In this document: positions 49,161 through 60,825 of the stretch, piece after piece
How the letters are laid out: each line of letters starts with the position of its first letter
Position numbering within the stretch: the stretch's first letter is position 1
Source of the DNA: Papaver somniferum
Taxonomy: Eukaryota; Streptophyta; Magnoliopsida; Ranunculales; Papaveraceae
Assembly (NCBI RefSeq): GCF_003573695.1
Contig: NC_039361.1
Coordinates: 97,218,279 to 97,282,278 of the forward strand
Direction: 5' to 3'
Length of the DNA: 64,000 nt
Notes under the pieces: model-generated
Databases searched by the model: none
The model's input: only the letters and a program-made list of their open reading frames with translations
What the model was told of the DNA's origin: nothing
Program-made: the position numbers and the translations under genes

Positions 49161-49861
49161 ATTCGATAAGTGCATAATTCATATGATTTTAGTGTCCATT
49201 CCGTACTTGCTTTAGCTATTATTCTTGCATATTTTCGTATTATTACTCTTGTTTTCTATTATTTGCCTCTAATAGGTGAATCATCAAAAAAGGAGATACA
49301 AATTTCTAAAAATAGTTAGTAAGAGAAGTATTCCAAGTATCCAAGTGCCCAATTCGAAGAGAAATGGAGGAAATGCGACGAAAAGGAGCAAACACTCAAA
49401 ATCAAGAGACGGGACAAAGACCGAGATTATATCATTCAAATTAAGGATTTATCATCACCATCTTGAAGAGAATTGAAGATAAAAAGAATGCAAAAATAAT
49501 GAGGACATTTCGAGTTCGGACGAAGAAGTTAAGGCCAAAATGAGTTTTTATCGAATACCGAAGACAGGAAAAGTATGCAAATGGGTATGCAAACATATTT
49601 TCAGTATGCAAACGGGTATGCATACTATATTCCTTATATTTAACTGAAATTTAATTATGCAAACGGGTACGCATATTGGTGAAGGCCAAAACTCATAGTT
49701 AGGGTCCTTCTTTCGTAATTTCGGGTCGGATTCCTTCGCCGACGAAGATATTTGAAGGGAAAGCAATGTAAACCTATAAAAAGATATTAGGATTTTCATC
49801 AAGATATCAATCATCTAATATCACAAGCTAGGGTTTACGTCTACATCAACACCTAGGGTTT

Positions 49862-52246
49862 TGATAGGTGTAGAATATACCCTATTTACTATCTATTGTT
49901 TATGCTTTATCTACTAGTTTTTCTTGTAAATTATGTATTTACGCGTGTTTTGAATTTTGTACCTACTTTAGAGTAATGTGGAAGAAAAGAAGAAGAAATC
50001 ATTCACTTTGAGCCAAAAGGTCAATATCATCATTTCATAAGTGAACACTATTCGGAGACGAGCCAAGGATAAGGGGAAACTCTATTTTGGAGGAGTACTC
50101 AATACAGGCCAGCTGTGGTTAAGGGGTTGCTATTGGGTGGTCGTATCCCAGCAGTGGGTGCAAATAGCTGTCCCACTTTTATAACCCTAAAATTGAGTTT
50201 TTCCAATTCATTCGTTTTAACATCTGAAATTGGGAAGAAAGGAGAATGAAGAGCAGCAGCGACAACAGTTAAAATCGAGATCGAAATGATGTTCATAATG
50301 GAAGAGATTCAGGAGGAATTGAAGATGGAGATTATAGGGAAGATGGTGGAATTTAGGCATGAATTTTTTCTCGAAATAAATTGAATAAGACTGTGAGAGA
50401 AATGGGTTTGTGTTGGTGATGAAATTCTGTCAGATACTTGAATTTAATGGGTTAGATGGAAGAAGAAGATTTGATGCTGTGACTGAGCTTGCCGCTGGAG
50501 AAATTGGTTTTGTTCAGATAATGAACTAAAGGGTTTAAATCGAATATGACAGAGATGGTGGTTGAAGCTGTCTTGAGCAGCTCAAACAAAGAGATGGTCT
50601 GATGATGATGCTGATAATCTCGTGGAAAAGTTATGGCTGAATCCGAGAAGCTGAGAAGAAGATGTGGTATGTGTTGGTTAAGTGACCGTGAAGCAATAAT
50701 TGATGACCAGTTCCCAGTGGTTCTGCTGTTACAGGGGTTTGACGAGAATATGAAATTGGCAGCAGGATGAGATTGAAAGTGGTGAACAACTGATGCTGTG
50801 AAGAGGAGATCGATGGATTCTGTCGAGTGCAGGTGAAATTGATATGGGTTGTGGTTGAATTGAAGAGAAATCAGAGATGATGAAGCAGAATCTGAAAGGG
50901 GATATGATGATGAAGATGGTGATTCAGCTGTGTAGCTGCTGTTGCTATCTTGAATTATATAGCTGAATGTTGGGATTTGCAGGGAAGTTACTTAAGAATG
51001 CCCAGAATTTGGCCTGTAAATGACCGAGAAATATCCAGAACTCGGACGACATTCCATTCTGACAAGTCGACTCAGTGGCTCGGGAAACATAACTCAGGTG
51101 GCCGGTGGTGACTTTGCCGGCCGAAATCCGGTGATCCCAAGGACTTTTTCGGCGACCCAAAACAACAGAATTTTGTGTGAGTCTCCCTCATGGGGTGTGA
51201 AGACTTGGACTTGGAATTTAATGAAGAATTTGGCTTGAATATGGAAAGAGAAGATGGAAGATTTGAGAAAGACTTGGATTGGAAGTTGATCTATAAAGGG
51301 AAAGGGATTCTATTCCTGGGAGGATTGCAAGTAAATTGAAGCCTATAAATAGAGAAGTTCTCTACTTTTGTATTTACACTTCTACACTTTTACACCTCTA
51401 CACACACAACACTTATCTTTTCTTTATTATTTATGGGAAATCCTTAGCATGAGTAGCTAATTTTCTTATTGATTGAGGATGAATTCCTAGTTCTTGACAT
51501 GTTTTGAGTTTTGTTTTAAATTTACTTTGAAGTTTTCACATGATTATCGTTTGTTTTTACTAATAGGAATGTTTATAAATTCATGGTTGTTTGATAGATT
51601 ATTTAGAGTGCATGCTGAATTGATTTGTTAACTCAACCTAAAGCTAGTAGAAGTTAGGGAATACGTAATCGTTCTCGACACTTTACATAAGTAGAAAACA
51701 CGAGACCTTGCAGAGGGATTCTGTGGAGCAATTGTGTGTGAAAACAACGCTAGAAAGTGGACCAACCGAACCGAGTTTAACTACTAGTACTAAACCTAAA
51801 TTTATAAATCTTAATGTGTTCGGGGATTTACATCTTGTAAGCGAACCTTAAGGTGTTTCTTTTGGATAGAATCTGATAACTAAGCGGACCTGTTACTCAG
51901 TGAAACAAGGAATTTTGGAATTAGCTAAGCGAACCTGCTATCCTAGGGTTGGTGATAATCTCTGAATAATAAAAAGTGGAAAAGAACATAACTTGAATCA
52001 TTGTTTTGCAAGGAAGAACGATTCCTTGATCTTGTCTCTCTTATTGATTTTCCTTTATATTTTAATTGCTTTGTTTATTATTTTATTTTTCTTTATAAAA
52101 TCTAAAACCAAAACTCCCCTTTTTGTGACATTATAAGACATCTAAAACCTCTTGCTCCTCGTAGGAACGAACTTGACTACCACCATATTACTTGTTAATT
52201 GAGTGGAAAAATATTCACTAATTTGTTGTGGTTATGACACGCATCA
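49862..52246 (+). repeat. Family B 5' LTR
   Basis: 2385 bp. TATAAATAG at 51344-51352 is the likely core promoter and recurs at 58994-59002 in the 3' LTR. A GC-richer stretch at 50900-51200 contains GCCGGTGGTGACTTTGCCGG. Short frames in both LTRs are not conserved as proteins. Confidence 0.92.
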
Positions 52247-52248
52247 AA

Positions 52249-52272
52249 TTTTGGCGCCGCTGCCGGGGAGCA
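52249..52272 (+). other. Primer binding site, family B
   Basis: TTTTGGCGCCGCTGCCGGGG, three bases after the LTR end, the same type as in family A. Confidence 0.85.
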
Positions 52273-52362
52273 GCGGAGCAGCTTTAGTTTTTTTTTTTAA
52301 TTTTAATTTATTTTTTTTCGAACTTTGTTTTCTAGAATTTTTATTTCAGGTACCAGTTTTCC

Positions 52363-53890
52363 ATGTATGGTGGACAAGAGCAAGCGTATTACAACAATCA
52401 ATACGGTTTTCAACCTCAACATTATGGCAACTTCCAACCATCTTTAGGATACAATCAAAACCAATCTTTTGGCTATGATCGATTTCCTACATAACCTTAT
52501 GGATATTCTCATACATATCAACAACCTTGTAGTAGGTATGTAAGTCAAGCACCAAGGTGGGATAAGTCTACTTCTAATTGGCTTCATTCGAGTTGTATGC
52601 AGATTATAAATGAATTACATGCGACAAATACTAGACCAACTTGACCGTGATAGAAAGAACGTCGCACAAACCAATTTCTGCAACACTTTTTCTTAACCCA
52701 CTTCGTATCGTAGTTATGATCATTCACCCATTCAAAGGGAAGAGTCCTGGAAAAGAGAACATATTGTAGCCAGCGGTGGTACGCGTGTGAACGTCAGGAA
52801 ACTTGCACAGAAATTATACAAGTTGGAAGATGATGGAGTCTCGGAAGACCTTGTCGCAGAAATTAGTAGGACCATTCATATGGAACTTAAATGACGTCTG
52901 GATAAAGGTTATGAAACCGATGAAGATTCTTATTATGGTGAGTCTGAAAGTGAAGATGATTGTGTTGAAAAGGACCAACCTTTGGAGACTTTTGATGACG
53001 CTAGTGTTGCTTAATCGAGCCTTGATCTTAATAATGATCAAGCACCTATTCAAAAGGTAGAGCTTGAGGACGATGCAATAAGTTCTTTTACAAGATTCGG
53101 TAGGGAAAGATTTGAATTCGCACAAGTGTATGAGCGTTGCAACAATGAGGAAGTTATTCCAACTCCGGATCATAATAACGATCCTTCACCAATTCAAAAG
53201 GAGGATATTGGGTGTGACTTGCCTATTGTTATAAATGGTGTAACACCCTCACAAGAAGATCTTACAATCTATGCCGACGAACATCATTTTAGTGAATGGC
53301 CCTATTCCGATGACGAGGATGTTGAAGAGGTGATGCTTGATAATGGAACCAAATTGATTGAATTTTTGGAAGACCCAATTAAACTTGCCGATGATTTTAA
53401 TGATGCCAAGACTTTAGTTAAGGTATAAAATGACGAAGAATGGTTGCAAGGTTTAATAGAGGACCACGATATACAAGAGGTAAGTAATTCATTTGAGTTC
53501 TTTAATGATGAAGAGGATTATGTAATACAAGAGATTGTGCAAGGTTTGTCTAACTTTTTGCATATTGATTCTTATCCTTTACCTCTTATTGGTTTGAATG
53601 TATGTGCCTCGAAAGTATTTTTGGATGATTTTGTTTCTCGATATACACCATTAGAAACACTTGATGCTGACACCATGCAGGTTTGCCAAGAGGAATCCGT
53701 GAAAGTTCCCAAATTCTATGTTCTTTATAAACTTCCAATTGTAGACAAGACTAAGTGTGGGGGGAATTTCTATCGAGCGATAACATCATTATTATTTACT
53801 TGTGCTAACATTTGTATGAAGCTATTGTGTGCAAAACAGGTACCATGGGAGGATCCCCAAATTTTCAGATTCTTAGTATATGGGGAATGA
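52363..53890 (+). pseudogene. Family B acidic ORF, broken (related to A)
   Basis: It starts MYGGQEQAYYNNQYGFQPQ, a Tyr/Gln-rich segment like the start of A. Stops and shifts follow. It then contains two copies of an internal repeat (LDLNNDQAPIQK and PDHNNDPSPIQKEDIG, the second followed by PIVINGVTPS). An acidic region is interrupted by a stop at 53426. The open end (53444-53890) reads LIEDHDIQEVSNSFEFFNDE, then IQEIVQGLSNF and CASKVFLDDFVSRYTP. A has the matching LIEDHDTIEVNNSLQFF and IQEIVEG. Function unknown; this is the only coding content of the element. Confidence 0.6.
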
Positions 53891-53906
53891 ATCTATCAAG
53901 AGCCAA

Positions 53907-53952
53907 GTCGGGCCGAGGACTTTAAACCAAGCGCTAAATAGGAGGCAACCCA
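53907..53952 (+). promoter_or_regulatory. Conserved GTTAAACCAAGCGCT-type motif, copy B
   Basis: GTCGGGCCGAGGACTTTAAA then CCAAGCGCT and GGAGGCAACCCA, shortly after the ORF stop. It is the counterpart of the motif in A at 43853 and 62419. Confidence 0.6.
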
Positions 53953-55711
53953 TAGGTTTTGTATTTCTTATCCTTTTGCTTTTTAGTTTGTTATTTATTT
54001 TTCTTGTTCCATATCATGTTAGGATTTCACACCTTGACTTTACTAGGAGGATTCAATTACATTGAGGACAATGTGAGGTTTAAGTGCGGGGGAGTGGTTA
54101 AGCATTTATTTAAAAATTTTTTTTGCATAAAACCTCCAACTTGTAGATATTTTAGAGTCACTAGCATACTTCTAGGTATGTTTACATAGATAATTCTGAC
54201 CGACATAACTGAACTTGGAAGTGTTAGGGAACTACGTTCGAATTTCTTACTTGTTAGAGTGTTAAATAATGGATTTAATCATGTCGGTGATGCAAATGAG
54301 GAGCAGGGAGAAATGCGTTATTAGAGTTGTTGATCAATCATTAGTGGAGACTACCCGTATTTATATCATGTGAGGCACCGACCAGATTTCTTTATAAATA
54401 ACTAAAGAGATTTCTTTTGAGTGTGTGTCACCGTACGTTAATTCCGGGTAGAATGGTGAGCTACCCAACTTCACACCAATTTTTAGCACTATTTTTGATC
54501 TCTTGAGTGCTAATTTTGTCAATCATGAGGGTGACGTCCATAAATGAAAGCCTCTTTCTTGTAGTTCAATTTACAGTTAGCACCATTCTCTCTCTATACA
54601 ACAACGGGTCCATAGAAACACTATCATCATCAACAAGGAGCGACATCAAAATCTACAAGGAAAGTTGAAGACGTTCAAGGTTTACAAGCAACGAAACAAA
54701 TTTCGAATTCAAGTAAAGCAACATACAATGAGCAGATTTTTACATACATGTTAAAGACTTACAATACAATGAGCATAATTCTATATCCAAGTATGAAGAC
54801 TTAATTACAAGATCAAAGAAAATCAAAAGGTGAGAGTTATTGAAATTTATGATATCGAGACAATACAAGTTGTGAAGAATCAAGCGGTAAAATACTTTTC
54901 CCACGGCCACGGTTTGTTTTATTTTCATTTTGTTTTATATTTTATTTCTCTTATCATTAAAAAAAATGAAAAAAAAGTAAAAAAAAAAATTATGATAAGA
55001 GAAAGTTTTTGGTTTTTATTTATTTAATAAGCCGTGGGGAAGGAAAATCTATAAGGAAGTTTCAAGTGACAAGTATTTTAAGGAAAAAGGTTACATATTG
55101 TCAATGAATTACGAAGTTCAAGTGTTTATCATCAATAGTTGAAACCGAAAACGAAGACCAAGAAGATAAGACGAGGAGCGGAAGACGTTTCTATTGGATG
55201 CTGTGAGAGTGGTGTTATCATCATTGCAATCGGATGTGAAGGTGAATAAGTAATCTCATCCTCTATTATAGTGGTTGATTTCCTTTAGTAGAGATCATTA
55301 GAAAAAATGGTTTTTCAAAATGTTAAAAGATGTGAGTTTTTAAAATATTTCGGAAGTTGTCCTTCCCACCATTGAACGTGTTGCAAGATTTCTCTCTTCA
55401 TTCCTACCTGCACACATGTGAGACCCATAAAAAAGCCGTCTTATTGAGTGCAATTATCATAAAATTCTTTTAAGTGAGGCAGAAGTCGAGGCGAAATGCT
55501 TATTGATCGCTCTCAAACACGCATTCTCTCATTATGATGTGTTTATTTCTCACTCAACATTTAAGAATGAGAATATGTTCTTTAGTATTTCTAACTTTTT
55601 ATTACTAGCATGCAGAAACTCTATGTCCTCATAGGTCTTTGGATGCTTGGGACGCTGGAAAGCTTTGAAGTTGTAAGTTTTAGTTTGGATTTCTCGAGGA
55701 CTAGCAAAGTA
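53953..55711 (+). other. Family B non-coding 3' internal region
   Basis: No convincing ORF. An internal purine tract (AAGTGCGGGGGAGTGG near 54080) resembles the one in A. A long hairpin lies at 54895-55043. The polypurine tract follows at 55713. Confidence 0.6.
54895..55043 (+). repeat. Long imperfect hairpin in B
   Basis: The inner stem is TTTCTCTTATCAT (54945-54957) with ATGATAAGAGAAA (54992-55004), 13 bp perfect, around a 34-base A-rich loop. The outer arms CTTTTCCCACGGC (54895-54907) and GCCGTGGGGAAGG (55031-55043) pair with a one-base bulge. The intervening T/A-rich arms pair poorly. Confidence 0.75.
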
Positions 55712-55712
55712 T

Positions 55713-55727
55713 AAGTGTGGAGGAATT
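55713..55727 (+). other. Polypurine tract, family B
   Basis: AAGTGTGGAGGAATT, directly before the TGATAGGTGT start of the 3' LTR. Confidence 0.8.
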
Positions 55728-58700
55728 TGATAGGTGTGGAATACACCCTATTTACTATCTATTGTTTATGCTTTTTCTGCTAGTTTTTCTTGTAAATTAT
55801 GTATTTTACGCGTGTTTTGAGTTTTGTAGCTACTTTGGAGTCATGTGGAAGAAAAGAAGAAGAAATCATTTACTTTGAGCCAAAAGGTCAATATCGTCAT
55901 TTCATAAGTGAACACTATTCGGAGAAGAGCCAAGGATAAAGGGCAACTCTCTTTTGGAGGAGTACTCAAGACAGACCAGATATGGTTAAGGGGTTGCTAT
56001 TGGGTGGCCGTATCCGAGCAGTGGGTGCAAATAGATGATGAGCACGAAAGTGCGACACATTTTCACCCATAATTACATTAGCTATGCCTCATTTTATGGT
56101 TAATAAACTTGTTTTAAGTCTTTTGAAGGGAATAAGCTCTTGTAGATAATGTTGCTCGAAAAGTTGTTAATAGCACCCCGGAGGGCATTTGTTATTTGGA
56201 CTCTCATTGTTGGTTAAGGGGCACTCAAAAACTAAGGGGCACCTTCTTTACTAATCAATACCTATTTTTATTCACACTCCAGCAATCAGGATAAGGGGAA
56301 ACATTCTTCTTCGTTTGAATATTCAATTTTGGCGGGAAAAATGGCGGCAGAATTAGGGTTTTTGCTTTTGGAGGTGTTCGAGTGAGACTTAATGGCTGAA
56401 ATTGAATGGGTATCTTCCTTTTGGTTAAACAGGCTTGGTAAGGTCTTTAAACTTGATCGAATTTGGATTCAGTGATCGATTTGAAGCAAAAGATAAAAAT
56501 ACTTTTGGCGGGAAAATGTTTTAAACCTGTGAAGATTTCTGAAAATTGATTGAAGAGTTATTATCGAGATTTTCTCGTATATTTGGATTAATACAACTCT
56601 GTTACGGTTAAACAGGGATATCAAGTTGTTTAAACTCGAAGAATCAGGAGGTTACGTGGAGTTGGAAGAAAAACAGGTTAATGCACGTGGTCGTGAGATA
56701 TTTTTGGAGTATGGCTGTATTTTTGGGAAGATATTATTGCAGATTTGCATGGGATTTGAACAAATATTATATGCTCACTATGTACACATGTCTTTTACGT
56801 GTTTTGAATAAGTAAACTCGGTTATTTTCGGTAGTTATCCAAAACAGGGCAAGGAAGATATTATCGGGTGTAATTGATTTGATTCTCCGAGTTATAATAG
56901 GAAGTTAGGATTGAAGAGAGGAAATTCTCTTAGGATTTTTCTATCGGATGGAAGTTTTGGGGATAAATCAAACAACTCAGAATCGCGTGAGAATAAAGAA
57001 AATATTCCCGAGTTTAATGTCATTACTAAGGAGATTATGAGCATTTATTCAAAATATTTCTTGACTGTTGGGTATATAAATGATTCCTAGGAGTCAGAGA
57101 GGGGCATCGAGTGTTCGGGAAGAAAAATAGAGAGTCGCAGAGCAACTTCCCTGCTGCTGCAGAGAAGAAGAAGAAGAAGAAAACAGTTGACGTCCACTGA
57201 CTGTCGCAGAGAACTGTCGTTTATAAACAGTACTCGTAACAGTCAGTTTGGAATGTTTAATTTGAATTTGCAACAGCTCTTGTAACGGTGACTTTTGTAA
57301 CGATCTTCCAGCGTTGCAGATTCATTGTATTATTATTTTTCTATAGTAAAAACACCATTTGAGCTATGAATTATATTTTTGAGTGTGTTATCATCTTGAG
57401 AAGCTAAACCAGGACACTGGGTCGATGGAGGAAGCCGAACTTCATACATGGGTGAACTTATTTTATTTTCTATTTTACTTTTGCACTAATTAAAATAGAA
57501 TTATGATTTGAATTAATTAGTTATCATTTTATTTGATGGGTCATACTTGCTTAAAATGTTAGATGTCCCATGCTTACGATTTATAACTAATATTTTGAGA
57601 ATCTACCTTGGAAAAAATAAGAGTCCATGTTGTTTTAATTATTGAGCGATAATTTTTGAGAATAAATAATTGAGCCTTATGTTATGAATTCGCTGAACTC
57701 CTAGTCCCAGTAACTCTCTCTTTTGTCTATTATTTTAATTAAACCTTTAAATTTAATCTTCACAAGTCTTAGAGTTCGAATCTTATATTACTACAACAAC
57801 AATAAAAAATCTGATCAATAGCTGTCCCACTTTTATAACCCTAAAATTGAGTTTCTCTCATTCATTCGTTTTAACATCTGAAATTGGGAAGAAAGGAGAA
57901 TGAAGAGCAGCAGCGACAACAGTTAAAATCGAGATCGAAATGATGTTCATAATGTAAGAGATTCAGGAGGAATTGGAGATGGATATTACAGAGAAGATGG
58001 TGGAATTTAGGCATGAATTTGTTCTTGAAATCAATTGAAGAAGACCGTGAGAGAAATGGGTTTGTGTTGGTGATGAAATTCTGTCGGATACTTGAATTTA
58101 ATGGGTTAGATGGAAGAAGAAGATTTAATGCTGTGACTGAGCTTGCTGCTGGAGAAATGGGTTTTGTTCAGAGAATGAACTAAAGGGTTTGAATCGAATA
58201 TGACAGAGATGGTGGTTGAAGCTGTCTTGAGCAGCTCAGACAAAGAGATGGTCTGATGATAAAGCTGATAATCTCGTGGAAAAGTTATGGCTGAATCCAA
58301 GAAACTGGGAAGAAGATGTGGCATGTGTTGGTTAAGTGGCCGTGAAGCAATAATTGATGACTAGTGCCCAGTGGTGCTGCTGTTACAGGGGTTTGATGAA
58401 AATATGAAATTGGCAGCAGGATGAGATTGAAAGTGGTGAACAACTGATGTTGTGAAGAGGAAATCGATGAATTCTGTCGAGTGCAGGTGAAATTGATATG
58501 GGTTATGGTTGAATTGAAGAGGAATCAGAGATGATGAAGTAGAATCTGAAAGGGGATATGATGAAGATGGTGATTCAGCTGTGTAGCTGCTGTTGCTGTC
58601 TTGAATTGTATAGGTGAATGTTGGGCTTTGCAGGGAAGTTACTTAAGAATGCGCAGAATTTGGCATGTAAATGACCGAGAAATAGCCAGAACTCGGCCGA

Positions 58701-59895
58701 CATTCCATTCTGACGAGTCGACTCAGTGGCTCGGGAAACACAATTCAGGTGGCCGGTGGTGACTTTGCCGGACGAAATCCGGTGATCCCAAGGACTTTTC
58801 GGTGACCCAAAACAACAGAATTTTGTGTGAGTCTCCCTTATGGGGTGTGAAGACTTGGACTTGGAATTAGATGAAGAATTTGGCTTGAATATGGAAAGAG
58901 AAGATGGAAGATATGAGAAAGACTTGGATTGGAAGTTGAGCTATAAAGGGAAATGGATTCTATTCCTAGGAAGATTGCAAGTAAATTGAAGCCTATAAAT
59001 AGAGAAGTTCTCTACTTTTGGCTTCACACTTCTACACTTTTACACCTCTACACACACAACACTTCTCTTTTCTTTATTCTTTGTGTGAACTCCTTATCGA
59101 GAGTAGCTAATTTTCTTATTGATTGAGGATGAATTCCTAGTTCTTGACATGTTTTGAGTTTTGTTTTAAATCTACTTTGAAGTTTTCACATGATTATCGT
59201 TTGGTTTTACTAATAGGAATGTTTATACATTCATGGTTGTTTGATAGATTATTTAGAGTGCACGCTGAATTGATTTGTTAACTCAACCTAAAGCTAGTAG
59301 AAGTTAGGTAATACGTAATCATTCTCGACACTTTACACAAGTAGAAAACACGAGACCTTGCAGAGGGATTTCGTGAAGCAATTGTGTGTAAAAACAACGC
59401 TAGAAAGTGGACCAAGCGAACCGAGTTTAATTACTAGTACTAAACCTAAATTCATAAATCTTAATGCGTTCGGGGAATTACATCTTGTAAGCGAACCTCA
59501 AGGTGGTTCTTTTGGATAGAATCTGATAACTAAGGGGACTTGTTACTCAGTGAAACAAGGAATTTTGGAGTTAGCTAAGCGAACCTGCTATCCTACAGTT
59601 GGTGATAATCCCTGACTAATAAAAAGTGGAAAAGAACATAACTTGAATCATTGTTTTGAAACGAAGAACGATTCCTTGATCTTGTCTCTCTTATTGATTT
59701 TCCTTTATCTTTTAATTGCTTTGTTTATTATTTTCTTTTGCTTTATAAAATCTAAAACCAAAACCCCCCTTTTTGTGACATTATAAGACAACTAAAACCT
59801 CTTTCTCCTCGTGGGAAAGAACTTGACTACCCTATATTACTTGTTAATTAGGTAGTAAAATATTAATTAATTTGTTGTGGTTACGACACGCATCA
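55728..59895 (+). repeat. Family B 3' LTR with nested insert
   Basis: 4168 bp, or about 2381 bp once the nested solo LTR and its target duplication are removed, matching the 2385-bp 5' LTR. It ends at the GGTTT duplication. Confidence 0.9.
56036..57817 (+). mobile_element. 1.8-kb solo LTR nested in B's 3' LTR
   Basis: It begins TGATGAGCACGAAAGTGCG and ends AAAAATCTGATCA, flanked by ATAGA (56031-56035) and ATAGC (57818-57822). The intact 5' LTR of B reads GCAAATAGCTGTCCC at the same place (about 50158), giving the empty site. The start is of the TGATGAGCACGAAAGTG type seen on plant Ty3/gypsy LTRs. A 61-codon frame at 56626-56811 has no motif. Confidence 0.85.
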
Positions 59896-60825
59896 GGTTT
59901 ACCCCTTTAGGGGGAAACCCCCATTATTCATCTTCTTTGTAATATGAGTAGCTAAATCCTTTGTTGATTAAGGGTGAATTCAATGTTCTAAGTGTGAAGC
60001 TTTGTTAAAAATACAAATCTATTTGAAGTTTTAATCATCATCATTTTTTTCATTATATCTAGGGTTTATGATTGATTCTTAGATTGGTTTGGGTGGGCAA
60101 CTAGATTAGTCTATTAACCATTCTATTTCTACTAGAGAGTTGAGCGATCCGGAATTGTCGTGCATCTCCTACACAAGTAGAAAAATGAGACCTTGCAAAG
60201 GGATTCTGTAAAGCAATCATGTGTGGAAACAATACCAGTAAGTGAACCGAGCGTACTGAGTTTAACTGCTGGAATCAAACCTAAATTCACAACCCTAAAG
60301 CGTCCGATCGAGTTACACCTTGTAAGTGTACCTCAAGGCGGCTCAGTTGGATAGAATCCAGTGACTACGCATACCTGTTATCCGGTGATACAAGGAGTTT
60401 TTGGGATATATAAGCATACATGCTATTCTACGATTGGTGATGAATGGTTTTAACGGAAGATAGGTAAGTATTTTAATCCTGTTAACGCTTGGTAACGACT
60501 AATGACTCCTTAATCATCTCTTTTCTTCATTATTGTATTTTTATTTATCTTACAACTAAACCCACCTTTTGTTATTTGATTCATTTTCCTAATACAAATA
60601 ACCTATCAATTACACAGCTCTCTGTGTGAAGATCTCTTACTACGCTGTATTACCAGTTAATTAGTGGGAAATATTTTTATTAATTTGTTGTGCATACAAC
60701 ATCGTATCAAATTTTGGCGCCGCTGCCGGGGAGCGGTTGCTAATTGATTTTTTATTTGTTTAGATTCTTTTTATTTTTATTTTTAGATTTTTGTTTTATT
60801 TTCTATTTTTCTCTTGTGAGTCGTC

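Larger units (their letters stand above)
49862..59895 (+). mobile_element. Complete family B LTR retrotransposon, non-autonomous
   Basis: A 10,034-bp element with LTRs starting TGATAGGTGT and ending ACACGCATCA, flanked by a perfect GGTTT duplication (49857-49861 and 59896-59900). The 5' LTR is 49862-52246; the 3' LTR is 55728-59895 and is enlarged by a nested solo LTR. The internal region is only 3.5 kb and holds a gag-like ORF remnant but no protease, RT or integrase. It therefore depended on another element for mobility. Its LTRs differ by several per cent in the stretches compared, so the insertion is not very recent. Confidence 0.92.
49164..60709 (+). mobile_element. Family A LTR, second copy, split by element B
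   Basis: The left part is 49164-49861 and the right part 59896-60709, together about 1507 bp. The left part breaks after CACCTAGGGTTT and the right part resumes at GGTTTACCCC, where the first LTR reads CCTAGGATTTACCCC. The right part is followed again by a TTTTGGCGCCGCTGCCGGGG primer site, so this one LTR is shared by two internal regions in tandem. Confidence 0.9.

Noticed and set aside
56626..56811. 61-codon ORF in the nested solo LTR
   Set aside because: Lies inside LTR sequence with no motif and no second copy for comparison.
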